DNA of 64,000 nt, taken from Actinomyces lilanjuaniae (lineage in GTDB: Bacteria > Actinomycetota > Actinomycetes > Actinomycetales > Actinomycetaceae). Location of the stretch: contig NZ_CP032514.1 of assembly GCF_003606385.1 (NCBI RefSeq), positions 2,960,913 through 3,024,912 of the forward strand, read 5' to 3'. The position numbers and the translations under genes were made by a program. The notes under the pieces were generated by a model. That model saw only the letters and a list, made by a program, of their open reading frames with translations, ran no database searches and was not told where the DNA came from. Of the stretch, positions 63,302-64,000 are shown piece after piece (the stretch's first letter is position 1; each line of letters begins with the position of its first letter).

Positions 63302-64000
63302 GGCTAGACTCCTGGTTGAGGTATGTTCCCGCAGCATCGCGGTGTGCTACGACGCTGCGACGTGCGGTTGGCCCATGGGTTGGGACGGGAGACCGCACAT
63401 GTAGCGACACTACAGTACGGATCATACGAACCAAGGTCAAACGCGTGCCGTCAAGGCAACGAGGGAACATCTGTCACCCAGACAGTATTTATATGTTTCT
63501 CTAGCCACAATTTTTAGGTACCGCAGTGACTCCCTGCTAGGGCCGAGGATCCACTCATGCGAGCCACCCACATAGCCCGCAGGTACCCGGGGCACTTAGC
63601 CCCTTTGGGTGGTGTGACATCAGAAGCCAGATCATGCGCCTGGCTCCGAGTTGAATGGTGACACCGATAAGTTTCCGAGAATTAATCACTTTTCCCTGTT
63701 ACCAAGAGCACGACCCCCCACCGCAACTGTCCCAAGGTGCTTTGTGGACACTACTTCGTCTAGTCCCTGTGTGAACTGTGGATACCATGCTTGACGGACG
63801 CCATCACTCCCGAACCACAGGCTGCGTCGCCACGGAGAGATCCTTGTCGGCATGAGCACGCACTGCCCACACACCTTAATGTGATCGAGAACTCGCCTGT
63901 CTCCCCAGATGTGGACAAGTCTGTGGATAAACATGCATCATGTCCTCCGTCAGCCAGTATGGCTGGTACACCATGAAGTCATGCCTGTCAGGAGTCTATC
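63302..64000. other. Left part of the replication origin (oriC) region upstream of dnaA
   Basis: No gene is seen between rpmH and the window edge. DnaA boxes lie at 63910-63918 (TGTGGACAA), 63922-63930 (TGTGGATAA, a perfect box), and near-matches at 63743-63751 and 63777-63785. An AT-rich stretch at about 63479-63520 could be a DNA unwinding element or the rpmH promoter region. dnaA should follow on the plus strand beyond 64000. Confidence 0.75.
63910..63930. promoter_or_regulatory. Pair of DnaA boxes
   Basis: TGTGGACAA (63910-63918) and TGTGGATAA (63922-63930) in direct orientation, three bases apart. Both match the DnaA box consensus (reverse complement TTRTCCACA). They lie upstream of the expected dnaA gene. 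Confidence 0.85.

Noticed and set aside
1..64000. CRISPR arrays, prophage or insertion sequences
   Set aside because: No regularly spaced repeats, cas genes, transposases, integrases or phage structural genes are seen in any frame.

Overview
The window is a high-GC actinobacterial chromosome segment lying just to the left of the replication origin. Gene content and order (rpmH-rnpA-yidD-yidC-jag-rsmG-parA-parB; cca, NUDIX, DUF6049, murJ-pseudokinase, trxB, trxA; a PonA-type PBP next to rpsF) point to an Actinomyces/Schaalia-like member of the Actinomycetaceae. dnaA itself should lie just beyond position 64000. DnaA boxes and parS sites are visible. Base composition changes across the window: about 1-49 kb is strongly GC-rich, while about 50-64 kb is visibly AT-richer and includes a 3.1-kb stretch without credible genes.

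Regions: (1) 1-12.9 kb: the start of rpsF, a class A PBP, a P-type Ca2+-ATPase, a zinc-type macrodomain gene with a frameshift, an HxlR regulator divergent from an NAD(P)-binding protein, a NarL-type two-component system, and a DUF4352 surface protein. (2) 13-25 kb: ten co-directional minus-strand genes for import and breakdown of a ureide or hydantoin, probably allantoin. They encode two NCS1 permeases, a racemase-family protein, allantoinase, an ATCase-like carbamoyltransferase that lacks the aspartate motif, DUF3830, a split transketolase, a xylose-isomerase-like TIM barrel (frameshifted) and glyoxylate carboligase. A FadR-type GntR regulator and a small membrane protein sit upstream, and an identical palindromic 16-mer in opposite orientations lies before the operon and before the small gene. 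(3) 26.8-39.3 kb: a frameshifted MFS transporter, a type B carboxylesterase, serA-serC, a DUF4832 protein, a GH36 alpha-galactosidase with a Gfo/Idh oxidoreductase, and an ABC pair. (4) 39.4-54 kb: cca, NUDIX, DUF6049, MurJ-pseudokinase, TrxB/TrxA, ThrC, an aminotransferase and Ddl. (5) 54-57 kb: the gene-poor AT-rich region with two perfect parS sites. (6) 57-64 kb: the origin-proximal parB...rpmH block and the left part of oriC.

The most interesting system is the 13-25 kb operon. As I read it, a hydantoin-ring compound is imported and opened to a ureido acid. The carbamoyl group could then be phosphorolysed to carbamoyl phosphate by the unusual transcarbamylase. The glyoxylate left over would be condensed by Gcl, isomerised to hydroxypyruvate and possibly used as a ketol donor by the dedicated transketolase. 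Allantoate amidohydrolase, ureidoglycolate lyase, tartronate semialdehyde reductase and carbamate kinase are not seen in the window, so this pathway is inference. Three genes carry four apparent one-base deletions, all in short G runs of the coding strand, which looks more like sequencing error than gene decay.
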